Positions 1 to 8,141 of a stretch of 64,000 nt of DNA are shown one piece after another. The translations under genes were made by a program, and so were the position numbers. The stretch spans positions 186,001 through 250,000 of the forward strand of contig NZ_CP035501.1 of the NCBI RefSeq assembly GCF_004135585.1, in the 5' to 3' direction. The notes beneath the pieces are model-generated. The model did not search any database. It was given only the letters and a program-made list of their open reading frames with translations, and was not told where the DNA came from. This DNA comes from Sphingosinicella sp. BN140058 (GTDB lineage: Bacteria > Pseudomonadota > Alphaproteobacteria > Sphingomonadales > Sphingomonadaceae). The stretch's first letter is position 1, and the number at the start of each line of letters is the position of its first letter.

Positions 1-1120
1 GATCCTCCACGGCGCTCGGCAGCCGTGCCGGCCCGCTGCGCCGGCGAAGATCGGCGAGGCAGCGCCCGGCGGTAGCGCCGTCCCACAGCTCCGGCCGGGC
101 GCGCACCGCCCGCGGCGTCGATAGCGCGCGGCTGAGCTCGAGGCCGAGCGTCTCCGGCGTGACCAGCCGGTTGGTGCCTTCGCTGATGGTGATCGGGCGT
201 TCGGTATTCTCGCGCAGGGTGAGGCAGGGAATGCCGAGGTAGGTGGTCTCCTCCTGGAGGCCGCCGCTGTCGGTGATCGCCGCCGCGGCGCCGCCGACGA
301 GGCTCATGAAACGGACATAGGATTGCGGCGCGATCAGCCTGACCCCTGACCGCTCGAGACGGCCGTCGAGCCCGTTCTGGCGGAGCCTGGCGGCGGTGCG
401 CGGGTGGACCGGGAAGACGAGGGGCAGATCGCGCTGGAGCTCGATCAGCGCATCGGCGAGACGGATCAGCTGCGCCGGTTCGTCGACGTTGGACGGGCGA
501 TGCAGCGTGACGACACCATAGCGCCCGCGCGTGAGGCCGAGTTCCCCGGGAACGTCGGCGCCCTCGATCGCCGGGCGGACCAGCTCGAAGCTGTCGAGCA
601 TGATGTTGCCGACCCGGGTCACACGTTCGACCGCGATGCCTTCTGCGCGGAGATTGTCGTCGGCATCGAGCGACGGAGTCCACAGCACGTCGGCGAGCAC
701 GTCGGTCATCAGCCGGTTGATCTCCTCCGGCATCGCCCGGTCGCCGCTGCGCAGGCCCGCTTCCAGGTGGACCACCGGAAAGCAGAGCTTGGCCGCGACC
801 AGGGTGCAGGCGGCGGTCGAATTGACGTCGCCGACCACCACCAGCCAGTCCGGGCGGTCGCCAAGCGCGACTCTCTCGTAGGCGATCATCACGCCGCCGG
901 TCTGCTCGGCATGGCTGCCCGAACCGACGCCGAGATGATGGTCGGGCTCCGGCAGCCTCAAGTCGGTGAAGAAGGCGTCCGACATGTTGACGTCGTAATG
1001 CTGGCCGGTGTGGATCAGTACCGGATCGAAATCGGGCGCGGCAGCGAGGGCGTGCCAGAGCGGCGCCACCTTCATGAAGTTGGGACGCGCGGCGGCGACG
1101 AGGTGGATGCGCTGGGCCAT
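1..1120 (-). CDS. wecB: UDP-N-acetylglucosamine 2-epimerase (non-hydrolysing), 3' end cut by window edge
   Basis: This enzyme interconverts UDP-GlcNAc and UDP-ManNAc in the cytoplasm to supply surface polysaccharide precursors. The start reads MAQRIHLVAAARPNFMKVAP. Family motifs follow in order: HTGQHYD, VVGDVNSTAACT, HLEAGLRS followed by MPEEINR (catalytic acidic residues), VTLHRPSNVD, and a C-terminal SGGLQEE nucleotide-binding segment. About 373 codons are present, so only the extreme C-terminus of a family of roughly 370-390 residues is missing. It points the same way as glpK, 47 bp away, but has no obvious functional link to it. No stop codon is reached inside the window. Identification from motifs is firm; the polysaccharide it serves is unknown. 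Confidence 0.93.
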   Translation of the reverse strand, partial: MAQRIHLVAAARPNFMKVAPLWHALAAAPDFDPVLIHTGQHYDVNMSDAFFTDLRLPEPDHHLGVGSGSHAEQTGGVMIAYERVALGDRPDWLVVVGDVNSTAACTLVAAKLCFPVVHLEAGLRSGDRAMPEEINRLMTDVLADVLWTPSLDADDNLRAEGIAVERVTRVGNIMLDSFELVRPAIEGADVPGELGLTRGRYGVVTLHRPSNVDEPAQLIRLADALIELQRDLPLVFPVHPRTAARLRQNGLDGRLERSGVRLIAPQSYVRFMSLVGGAAAAITDSGGLQEETTYLGIPCLTLRENTERPITISEGTNRLVTPETLGLELSRALSTPRAVRARPELWDGATAGRCLADLRRRSGPARLPSAVED

Positions 1121-1167
1121 GAGCGAGCCGTAGGCGCAAAGGGTAAAGATAGGGTTGGAGCCGCGCC

Positions 1168-2628
1168 TCAGCCCAGCACCCGCGCCACCGCCTGCCCCCA
1201 GCCGGCGAGGCGGGCGTCGCGCGCGGCAGAAGTCATTGCCGGCGCGAACCGCTCGACCGCGCCGCGCATGCCTGCGGCCTCTTCCAGCGAGGCGAACAGC
1301 CCGGAGCCGACACCCGCGAGCATCGCCGCACCGAGCGCCGTGGTCTCCACGAAGCGCGGCCGCTCCACGTCGAGATCGAGCATGTCGGCGAGATCCTGGG
1401 CGATCCAGTCGTTGCCGATCATGCCGCCGTCGACCTTGAGGCAGTGCCAGCGGGCGCCGTCGCCGGCGAAGGCGGTCATCAGATCGTGGGTCTGGTGCGC
1501 CATCGCCTCGAGCGCGGCGCGGGCGACATGGGCGCGGCCGCTGGCGAAAGACAGGCCGGAGAGTGCCGCCCGCGCGTCGGGTTGCCAATGCGGCGCGCCG
1601 AGCCCCGACAGCGCGGGAACCAGATAGACGCCGCCATTGTCGGGCACCGACCGGGCCAGGCTTTCGCTCTCGCCGGCGTGGCCAAGCAGTCCGAGGCCGT
1701 CGCGGAGCCATTTGACAAGGCTTCCGGCGACGAACACCGAGCCTTCGAGCGCGTAGCGCCGGGCGCCGCCGAGCTGCCAGGCGATCGTCGACAGCAAACG
1801 GTGCCGGCTCCGCCGGAGCTCGGTGCCGGTGTGGGTGAGGATGAAGGCGCCGGTGCCGTAGGTGCCCTTGGTGTCGCCGGGCGCGAAGCAGGCCTGGCCG
1901 ATCGCCGCCGCCTGCTGGTCGCCGGCAAGGCCCGCAATCGGGAGCGGCCCGCCGAACAGCTCCGGCAGCGTCTCGCCGATCGGGCCGGCGCAGTCGACGA
2001 TCTCCGGCAGGGCGCCGCGCGGCACGCCCCACAGGTCAAGCAATTCCTCGTCCCAGCTGCCTGCGGCGATGTCCATCAGCGCGGTGCGCGAGGCGTTGGT
2101 CGCGTCGGAGACGTGGAGGCCGCCGGTCAGTCGAAAGACCAAATAGCTCTCGACCGTGCCGATGCAGAGGTCGTCGCCGGCTTCGCGCAGCTGCGGCCAA
2201 TGCGCCAGCGCCCAGGCGATCTTGGAGGCGCTGAAATAGGGATCGAGCAGCAATCCCGTCTTCGCCTGGATGAACGGCTCGCGTCCCTCCGTCTTCAGCC
2301 GCGCGCAGGCATCGGCGGTGCGGCGATCCTGCCAGACGATGGCGGGGGCAAGCGGCCGGCCGGTGCGCCGGCTCCAGAAGACGATCGTCTCGCGCTGGTT
2401 GGTGATCCCGAGCGCGCGGATCCGGCCCGCCGCGCCTTTGTCTTCGATCAGGGTGCGGGCGCAGGCCAGGCTTTTGGCCCAGATCTCCTCGGCATCATGC
2501 TCGACGAGGCCGGGCCCCGGATGGTGCTGGACGAGATCCCGCTGCTCGCTGCCGTGGCACAGACCGTCGGCCGCGAACAGCATCGCGCGGGTGCTGGTTG
2601 TGCCTTCGTCGATGACGAGCAGGTCCAT
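1168..2628 (-). CDS. glpK: glycerol kinase
   Basis: This FGGY-family kinase phosphorylates glycerol to sn-glycerol-3-phosphate with ATP. At 486 residues it is close to the usual ~500. The N-terminal phosphate-binding loop reads DEGTTSTRAMLF near residue 7, where most homologues have DQGTTSSR, a conservative Q-to-E change. The FGGY signatures GTYGTGAFIL (middle) and GLGAPHWQPDAR are present, and the C-terminal half carries VDGGMIGNDWIAQ. It is divergent from glpD with only 55 bp between the two start codons, so both promoters must sit in or near that gap. No glycerol facilitator is seen alongside. The pairing with glpD supports a glycerol catabolic role. Confidence 0.95.
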   Translation of the reverse strand: MDLLVIDEGTTSTRAMLFAADGLCHGSEQRDLVQHHPGPGLVEHDAEEIWAKSLACARTLIEDKGAAGRIRALGITNQRETIVFWSRRTGRPLAPAIVWQDRRTADACARLKTEGREPFIQAKTGLLLDPYFSASKIAWALAHWPQLREAGDDLCIGTVESYLVFRLTGGLHVSDATNASRTALMDIAAGSWDEELLDLWGVPRGALPEIVDCAGPIGETLPELFGGPLPIAGLAGDQQAAAIGQACFAPGDTKGTYGTGAFILTHTGTELRRSRHRLLSTIAWQLGGARRYALEGSVFVAGSLVKWLRDGLGLLGHAGESESLARSVPDNGGVYLVPALSGLGAPHWQPDARAALSGLSFASGRAHVARAALEAMAHQTHDLMTAFAGDGARWHCLKVDGGMIGNDWIAQDLADMLDLDVERPRFVETTALGAAMLAGVGSGLFASLEEAAGMRGAVERFAPAMTSAARDARLAGWGQAVARVLG

Positions 2629-2683
2629 GGCCTCTCCTTTTCATCGACTATGGCCGGCGGACGCTCTACTCTGCAAGGCGGCG

Positions 2684-4129
2684 ATGGATAGTTTCGATCT
2701 TCTCATCATCGGCGGCGGCATCAACGGCACCGCGATCGCGCGCGACGCCGCCATCCGCAGGGCGACAGTGCTGCTGGTCGAAAAGGATGACCTTGCCGGC
2801 CATACCTCCTCGGCCTCGTCGAAGCTGGTGCATGGCGGCCTTCGCTATCTCGAGCGGGGCGAATTCCGGCTGGTCCGCGAAGGACTGAAGGAGCGCGAGA
2901 TCCTGCTGCGGATTGCGCCGCACATCGTCCGGCCGCTGCGCTTCGTGCTGCCCCAGCTGAAGGGCCTGCGCCCGCGGTGGATGCTGCGTGCCGGCCTGCT
3001 GCTCTATGATCTCTTCTCCCTGCGCGGCAGCCTGCCCCGCTCCCGCGGAGTCTCGCCGCGCGATGCCGAGGTGCGCGCGCCGCTCGCCCGTCCCGTCCCC
3101 CTCCTCTCCTACTGGGATGCCTGGGTCGACGACGCGCGGCTGGTGGTGCTGAACGCGGTCGCGGCAGCGGAGCTCGGCGCCGAGATCGCCACCCGGACCG
3201 AGTTCCTGTCCGCCACCCGGGACGATCGGGTCTGGACGGTCCGCCTTTCGGACGGTCGCACCATCGCCGCCAAGGCGATCGTCAACGCGGCGGGCCCATG
3301 GGTTGCGGAGACGCTGCCGCGCCTCGGCAGTGACAGCCAGAGCAAGGTCCGCTTGGTCAAGGGCAGCCACGTGGTCGTGCCGGCGCTCTGGCAGGGCGAG
3401 CATGGCTACATACTCCAGCAGCCCGATCGCCGCATCGTCTTCGCGCTTCCCTTCCATGGCCGCTTCACCCTGATCGGCACCACCGACACCCCGGTCGCCC
3501 GCCCGGAAGATGCGGCCATCACGGCCGAGGAGAAACGCTATCTCTGCGAGGCGACCGACCGCTATTTCGCGCGGCAGGACGCGCCGTGCGACATCGTCTG
3601 GAGCTATTCCGGGGTGCGCGCTCTGTTCGATGACGGCGCCTCCGATCCGTCCGCGGTCACCCGCGACTATCATCTGGAACTGGACGATGCGCGCGGGCCG
3701 AAACTGCTTTCGGTGTTCGGCGGCAAGATCACTACCGCACGCGCGCTGGCCGAGGAAGCGCTCGACCGGCTCGGCCTCGACGGTCGGCGCGCGACAGACT
3801 GGCTGTCCCTGCCCGGAGGCGATCTCACCCCGGCCTTTCTCGACTGGCTGAACGCCCTCTCGGCGTGGATGCCCCAACCGCTGATCGCGCGGCTTTCGCG
3901 CGCCTACGGAACCCGGCTCCGCGACATGATCGGCAATGCCGCGCGCCTGTCGGACCTTGGCCGTGACTTCGGCGGCGGTCTGTACGAGACGGAACTGCGC
4001 TACCTCAGCACCCACGAATTCGCCCGGACCGGAGAGGACGTGCTGTGGCGGCGCACCAAGCTCGGCCTCGACCTCAGCGAAGCCGAGCAGCGCGCAGTCG
4101 ACGTCTGGATGCGGGCCGCCCGTCGCTAG
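2684..4129 (+). CDS. glpD: FAD-dependent glycerol-3-phosphate dehydrogenase
   Basis: This membrane-associated aerobic enzyme oxidises glycerol-3-phosphate to dihydroxyacetone phosphate and passes electrons to quinone. The chosen ATG gives a 481-residue protein starting MDSFDLLIIGGGINGTAIAR, a Rossmann FAD-binding GxGxxG placed immediately at the N-terminus; a longer reading frame upstream is antisense to glpK. Other family features are SSKLVHGGLRYLE, a VNAAGPW segment, VRLVKGSHVVVP, and LIGTTDTP, with DYHLELDD and FGGKITTAR near the C-terminal third. It forms a divergent pair with glpK. Glycerol kinase plus this dehydrogenase is the complete route to triose phosphate. Confidence 0.95.
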   Translation: MDSFDLLIIGGGINGTAIARDAAIRRATVLLVEKDDLAGHTSSASSKLVHGGLRYLERGEFRLVREGLKEREILLRIAPHIVRPLRFVLPQLKGLRPRWMLRAGLLLYDLFSLRGSLPRSRGVSPRDAEVRAPLARPVPLLSYWDAWVDDARLVVLNAVAAAELGAEIATRTEFLSATRDDRVWTVRLSDGRTIAAKAIVNAAGPWVAETLPRLGSDSQSKVRLVKGSHVVVPALWQGEHGYILQQPDRRIVFALPFHGRFTLIGTTDTPVARPEDAAITAEEKRYLCEATDRYFARQDAPCDIVWSYSGVRALFDDGASDPSAVTRDYHLELDDARGPKLLSVFGGKITTARALAEEALDRLGLDGRRATDWLSLPGGDLTPAFLDWLNALSAWMPQPLIARLSRAYGTRLRDMIGNAARLSDLGRDFGGGLYETELRYLSTHEFARTGEDVLWRRTKLGLDLSEAEQRAVDVWMRAARR

Positions 4130-4132
4130 TTC

Positions 4133-4258
4133 CTACGGGCCTTCGTGCAGGGGATCGGTTCCGGGTTCGGGTATCTCGTCCATCTGCCTCCGGTTCTTCT
4201 CGGCCTCTTCGGCGACCTTCCTCTCGTCGGACGAAGACTCCTCGCGCTCGCGGTTCAT
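4133..4258 (-). CDS. small acidic hypothetical protein (41 aa)
   Basis: A short reading frame converges on the 3' end of glpD, three bases past its stop. It encodes 41 very polar residues (MNREREESSSDERKVAEEAE at the start, ending DPLHEGP), rich in Glu, Arg and Ser, probably largely helical or disordered. Its amino-acid bias is coherent rather than the Ala/Arg/Pro noise of shadow frames. I do not recognise a named family and assign no function. It could still be chance coding. Confidence 0.45.
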   Translation of the reverse strand: MNREREESSSDERKVAEEAEKNRRQMDEIPEPGTDPLHEGP

Positions 4259-4328
4259 GTCGAATGCTCCTTCTCCCCAGCCAACGCGTCAGGCGGGAAC
4301 CTGCTCCCATGGTCCCCGTTCGAGCGAC

Positions 4329-4745
4329 ATGGCACCGACCGCACAGCAGGCCCATGCCCAGGCGGGGCACGGACAAACGATCACCGGATGGCGGCTCGAC
4401 CGCGCCCAGCGCAAGGAATTGCTCCAGCAATTCCCGCCCCGGTTCAAGAACGTCGTCGCCGATCACGTCACCCTGAGCGCGAAGGTCTCGGCGCACGCGC
4501 CGCTGCCCGACGAGACGGTGGGCGAGATCGTCGGGCGGATCGACGACGGCAAGGGCGTCGAAGCTTTGGTGGTCAGCATCGCCGGCACCACCGACCGCCC
4601 GGACGGAAGCACCTATCACATCACCTGGTCACTTGCGGACGGGCGCCGCGCCGTCGAGTCGAACGACGTGCTGCGCGCCGGCACCTGGGAAAGGTTCGAG
4701 CTGCCGATGCCGGTGCAATTGCTGCCGGCCTATCTCGGCCGATGA
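4329..4745 (+). CDS. 2H-phosphoesterase-like protein (two H-x-T motifs)
   Basis: The 138-residue protein begins MAPTAQQAHAQAGHGQTITG. Two motifs are spaced as in the 2H phosphoesterase fold: HVTL near residue 50 and HITW near residue 98. Members of that superfamily use the two His/Thr pairs to open cyclic phosphates at RNA 2',3' ends or related linkages. Its stop overlaps the ATG of the next gene (ATGA), a HAD phosphatase, so the two are almost certainly co-translated. A 2H esterase followed by a phosphatase resembles end-healing enzyme pairs, but the substrate is inferred, not shown. The fold assignment rests on the two motifs alone. Confidence 0.6.
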   Translation: MAPTAQQAHAQAGHGQTITGWRLDRAQRKELLQQFPPRFKNVVADHVTLSAKVSAHAPLPDETVGEIVGRIDDGKGVEALVVSIAGTTDRPDGSTYHITWSLADGRRAVESNDVLRAGTWERFELPMPVQLLPAYLGR

Positions 4746-5230
4746 CGCGCCAGCTCTTCCTCGACTGCGACGGCGTGCTCGCCGACTTCGACAAGGGCGC
4801 GACGGCGGTGCTGGGCATGAAGCCGAAGGCGTTCGAGCAGCGCCATGGGCTCGGCCGATTTTGGGCGAAACTCGCCTCCGCCCCCGATTTCTATTTCGGC
4901 CTGCCGCTGCTCGACGGCGCCACGGAGCTGTTCGAGGCGGTTCGGCACCTCGATCCGATCATCCTCACCGGCCTTCCGCGCGGAAACTGGGCGGCCGAGC
5001 AGAAGGTCCGGTGGGCAGCCCATTACTTCCCGGGCACCGGGATCATCACCACCATGGCGCGGGACAAGCGCGACCACGGCAAAGCGGGCGACGTGCTGGT
5101 CGACGACCAGCTCCGCCATGCCGCGCGCTGGGAGGAGATGGGCGGCATCTTCATCCACCATGTCGACGTGCCGACCACGCTCTCCCGCCTTGCCGACCAT
5201 TTCGACCTGCGGGAGAGCGCCAGGGCCTGA
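4742..5230 (+). CDS. HAD-superfamily phosphatase (5'-nucleotidase-like)
   Basis: A 162-residue HAD hydrolase. Motif I is LDCDGVLADFD at residues 6-16 (nucleophile Asp and the +2 acid/base Asp), motif II is the Thr in IILTGLPRG, motif III is a Lys in the KRDHGK segment, and motif IV is LVDDQLRHA. The cap is minimal, as in 5'(3')-deoxyribonucleotidase-like HADs that act on nucleotides or nucleic-acid ends. It overlaps the preceding 2H-like gene by 4 bp, so a joint role in removing phosphates from processed ends or nucleotides is plausible. The actual substrate cannot be read from the sequence. Confidence 0.75.
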   Translation: MTRQLFLDCDGVLADFDKGATAVLGMKPKAFEQRHGLGRFWAKLASAPDFYFGLPLLDGATELFEAVRHLDPIILTGLPRGNWAAEQKVRWAAHYFPGTGIITTMARDKRDHGKAGDVLVDDQLRHAARWEEMGGIFIHHVDVPTTLSRLADHFDLRESARA

Positions 5231-5232
5231 GC

Positions 5233-6288
5233 TCAGCTCGGATGGGCCTGGACCTCCTCCTCGCTGCTGGTCTCGATGCGGGCACGATCCCGTCGTCCCC
5301 ACAGGAACAGTCCGGCCCCGACCGCCGCGACCGCGCCGGCAGCGCCGAGACTGATCGCCGGGTTGGTCGCCGCCCGCGTGTAGGCACTGGGCCGGATCAT
5401 GCTGCCCTGATGGTCGCCATAGAGCTGGGCCTCGGCGCGGCCCTGGGCGAGATTGTCGGTCGGAGTCGCCGGTGCCTTGCCGACCTGCCCCGGCAGCAGC
5501 AGGTTGGCGCCGACCCAGTCCATCAACCGCGGCGTCTGGCGGCTGAGCGCGCTCAAGGTCCGGCCCGCGCTGCCGACGAACAGCTGGCGGGTCGGATGCG
5601 TGGCGGCGCGCAGGATTGCCGCGGCGACCTCCTCGGGCTTGTAGATGGGCGGCGGGAAACGAGCCTCGCGATCGGTATAGTTCTTGACGTGCTGAGGCAT
5701 CGGCGTGCCGATCGAAGCCGGCTTGATCAGGGTCACGGACACGGGCGCCTTGTCCGCGGCAAGTTCCATCCGGAGCGCATTGGTGTAGCCCTGGACGGCA
5801 TGCTTGCTCGCCGAATAGATGCCCTGGAGCGGCAAGGCGGCGTCGGAGGCGACGCTGCCGACGTTGATCAGCGCGCCGCCGGTGCGGCGCAGATGCGAGA
5901 CGGCGATCTCAGACCCGTAGACCGTGCCCCAGAAATTGGTCTCGAACAGCTGGCGCTTGTCGACATCGCTGACTTCGTCGAGCCGGCCCCAGATGCCGAC
6001 GCCGGCATTGTTCACCCAGGTGTCGATCCGGCCATATTCGTCGATCGCACGCCGGGCGAGCGCCTCGAGATCCTCCCGGCGCGAGACGTCGGCGACGACG
6101 AAGATCCCCTCGCCACCCGCATATTTGATCTGGTCGATCGCCGCCGCGAGCGCTTCGCGCGTTCTGGCGGCGAGGACCACCTTGGCTCCGGCCGCGGCAG
6201 CCGCCTTTGCGGTGGCAAGCCCGATGCCGCTGGAGGCGCCGGTGATGAGGATGACCTGCTGGTCGAGAGGCTTGAGGCTGAGCGACAT
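5233..6288 (-). CDS. short-chain dehydrogenase/reductase with C-terminal membrane anchor
   Basis: A 351-residue NAD(P)-dependent SDR. Starting at MSLSLKPLDQQ, preceded by a GGAG ribosome site, it has the cofactor motif ITGASSGIG near residue 18, NNAG, a catalytic Ser in LINVGSVAS, and YSASKHAV for the active-site Tyr/Lys. The SDR core ends around residue 260. A proline-containing linker and a hydrophobic segment (AAGAVAAVGAGLFLWG) followed by RRDRAR form a probable C-terminal transmembrane helix, then an acidic tail. That extension beyond the usual ~250 residues suggests membrane attachment. The substrate is unknown. Confidence 0.88.
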   Translation of the reverse strand: MSLSLKPLDQQVILITGASSGIGLATAKAAAAAGAKVVLAARTREALAAAIDQIKYAGGEGIFVVADVSRREDLEALARRAIDEYGRIDTWVNNAGVGIWGRLDEVSDVDKRQLFETNFWGTVYGSEIAVSHLRRTGGALINVGSVASDAALPLQGIYSASKHAVQGYTNALRMELAADKAPVSVTLIKPASIGTPMPQHVKNYTDREARFPPPIYKPEEVAAAILRAATHPTRQLFVGSAGRTLSALSRQTPRLMDWVGANLLLPGQVGKAPATPTDNLAQGRAEAQLYGDHQGSMIRPSAYTRAATNPAISLGAAGAVAAVGAGLFLWGRRDRARIETSSEEEVQAHPS

Positions 6289-6446
6289 GATTTCTCCGAT
6301 TCGCTGGCACCCAATCCGGGCGCATTCGCGTCGACAACGCCCGAAGCACCGTGCCGTTCGTCGCCATGTCGCATTTGTCGCACCGTCTGCGCCTTGCCGC
6401 GCCTGCGCGATGTTATAGAGTATCACGCGAATCTGGAGACTCCTGT

Positions 6447-8141
6447 GTGATCCGTTCCGCCCGTATCGCGTTCGCCGCCGCCGCCCTGTTGCTCTGTGCC
6501 TTCAAGCCGCCCGAAGAAAAGACGGTCCGCTACAAGGTCACGCCCGGTTACTGGTTCGACGGCATCCCGGCTTTCCAGGTGAAGATGCGCTTTCGCGGCG
6601 ATGCCGACGGCGAGACTCTGCTCGAATTGCCGAGCGACTGGGCAGGATCGGCGGGCCTGTGGCGACACATCATGGGGCTCGAGATACGCGGCGCCACCAG
6701 CCTCGGCGGCACCTACGACCGGCCGCTGATCCGGCATCGCCCTGGGGCCAGGATCCGAGTCGCCTATTTCGTCCAGTCGGCGTGGCAGGACGATCCGGGC
6801 TTCGACTACGAAAAGGCGCGGCCGCTGGTTCGATCGGACTGGTTCTTCTGGCACGGCAACGGAGCCTTCGCCGCGCCGCAGGGACGCACCGCGGCGCCGG
6901 CCAGGTTTCGCTGGGGCAAGCTCCCCAAGGGCTGGTCGGTCGCCTCGGACCTCGATCACTGGAAGAAAAAGCGCACCACGGTCGCCAATCTGATCGACAG
7001 CGTCGGCATCGGCGGCACCCGGCTGCAGATCGTACGGCGGGAGATCAATGGCGCGCCTTTCCGCCTGGCGACGCTCGGCCGCTGGAGCTTCACGCCCGAC
7101 CAGCTTGCCGACACGATCGTGCCGATCATCCGGGCCGAGGACGCCTTCTGGGGCGATGCGAGCTCGCCTTACCTCGTGGCGCTCGCGCCGATCGGCGCGC
7201 CGCAGTCCGGCCTGAGCGTGAGGGGCACCGGGCGCACCGACGCTTTCTCGATCGCCGCGACGAGCGGGTTCGAGCTCAAGCAGGCGACTCGTTTCCTTGC
7301 CCATGAATATATGCACGGCTGGATGCCCAATGCCCTCGGCGGGCTGCCGGAGGACAAGGAAGCGACCGATTACTGGTTCAGCGAAGGCTTCACCGACTAT
7401 CTCGCGTCCAAGGTGCTGCTGCGCTCGGGCCTCTGGAGCGCGGACGATTATGTCGCCGACAAGAACGAGACGCTGCTTCGCTACGGCACCTCGCCGGCGC
7501 GCAAGGCGACCGCGGCGGAGATCGTCGACCGCTTCTGGGAGGATCCGGCCGTCCAGCAGGTGAGCTATGACCGGGGGCATCTGCTCGCGACGATCCTCGA
7601 TGCCCAGATCGCCGTCGCGTCGGCGGGGTCGCAGAGCCTCGACACCCTGCTCCGGGCGCAGCGGGAGACGGCGCGGACCAGTGACTTGCGCGCGACCGAG
7701 CTCTTCCAGGAGACGCTCCGAACCCGAACCCCGCTCTCGCTCGCGCCGTTGATCGTCCAGGCACTGGCCGGGGCGCCGCTGCGGCTCACCGACAGCCTGT
7801 TCGGCGGCTGTGCCCGGGTTGTGACCGAGCGCCGCAAGGAATTCGACCGCGGCTATGATGCGGAGGCGACGCGCCTCGCCGACGGAGTGATCCGCGGAGT
7901 CGCGATCGACGGACCCGCGCATGCGGCCGGAATGCGCGACGGGATGCGCCTGGTGGGGCGCGAAGCCGGCAAGATCGGAGACTCCCGCGTCGAGATCGCC
8001 TATCGGGTGGCCGACGAGAGCGGCGAGCGCGTGCTGCGCTTCTTGCCGGAGGGAAAGAAGGAATTCGAAGTGCAGCGTCTGGAGCTTGACGGCCGAGAGA
8101 AGGACATCGGGTGCAACGCCGGCGTGGAGAGCACGCGGTGA
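6447..8141 (+). CDS. secreted M61-like (glycyl aminopeptidase-type) metalloprotease with PDZ-like end
   Basis: A 564-residue protein beginning at a GTG preceded by GGAG. The first ~18 residues (IRSARIAFAAAALLLCAF) look like a signal peptide. The zinc site is HEYMH at residues 286-290 with the downstream Glu in SEGFTDYLA (E313), the HExxH...E arrangement of M1/M61 peptidases. The last ~100 residues (VIRGVAIDGPAHAAGMRDG) resemble a PDZ domain, as is typical of M61. Its stop overlaps the GTG start of purT (GTGA), an unexpected partner. It probably acts in the periplasm on peptides; the specificity is not known. Confidence 0.8.
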   Translation: MIRSARIAFAAAALLLCAFKPPEEKTVRYKVTPGYWFDGIPAFQVKMRFRGDADGETLLELPSDWAGSAGLWRHIMGLEIRGATSLGGTYDRPLIRHRPGARIRVAYFVQSAWQDDPGFDYEKARPLVRSDWFFWHGNGAFAAPQGRTAAPARFRWGKLPKGWSVASDLDHWKKKRTTVANLIDSVGIGGTRLQIVRREINGAPFRLATLGRWSFTPDQLADTIVPIIRAEDAFWGDASSPYLVALAPIGAPQSGLSVRGTGRTDAFSIAATSGFELKQATRFLAHEYMHGWMPNALGGLPEDKEATDYWFSEGFTDYLASKVLLRSGLWSADDYVADKNETLLRYGTSPARKATAAEIVDRFWEDPAVQQVSYDRGHLLATILDAQIAVASAGSQSLDTLLRAQRETARTSDLRATELFQETLRTRTPLSLAPLIVQALAGAPLRLTDSLFGGCARVVTERRKEFDRGYDAEATRLADGVIRGVAIDGPAHAAGMRDGMRLVGREAGKIGDSRVEIAYRVADESGERVLRFLPEGKKEFEVQRLELDGREKDIGCNAGVESTR

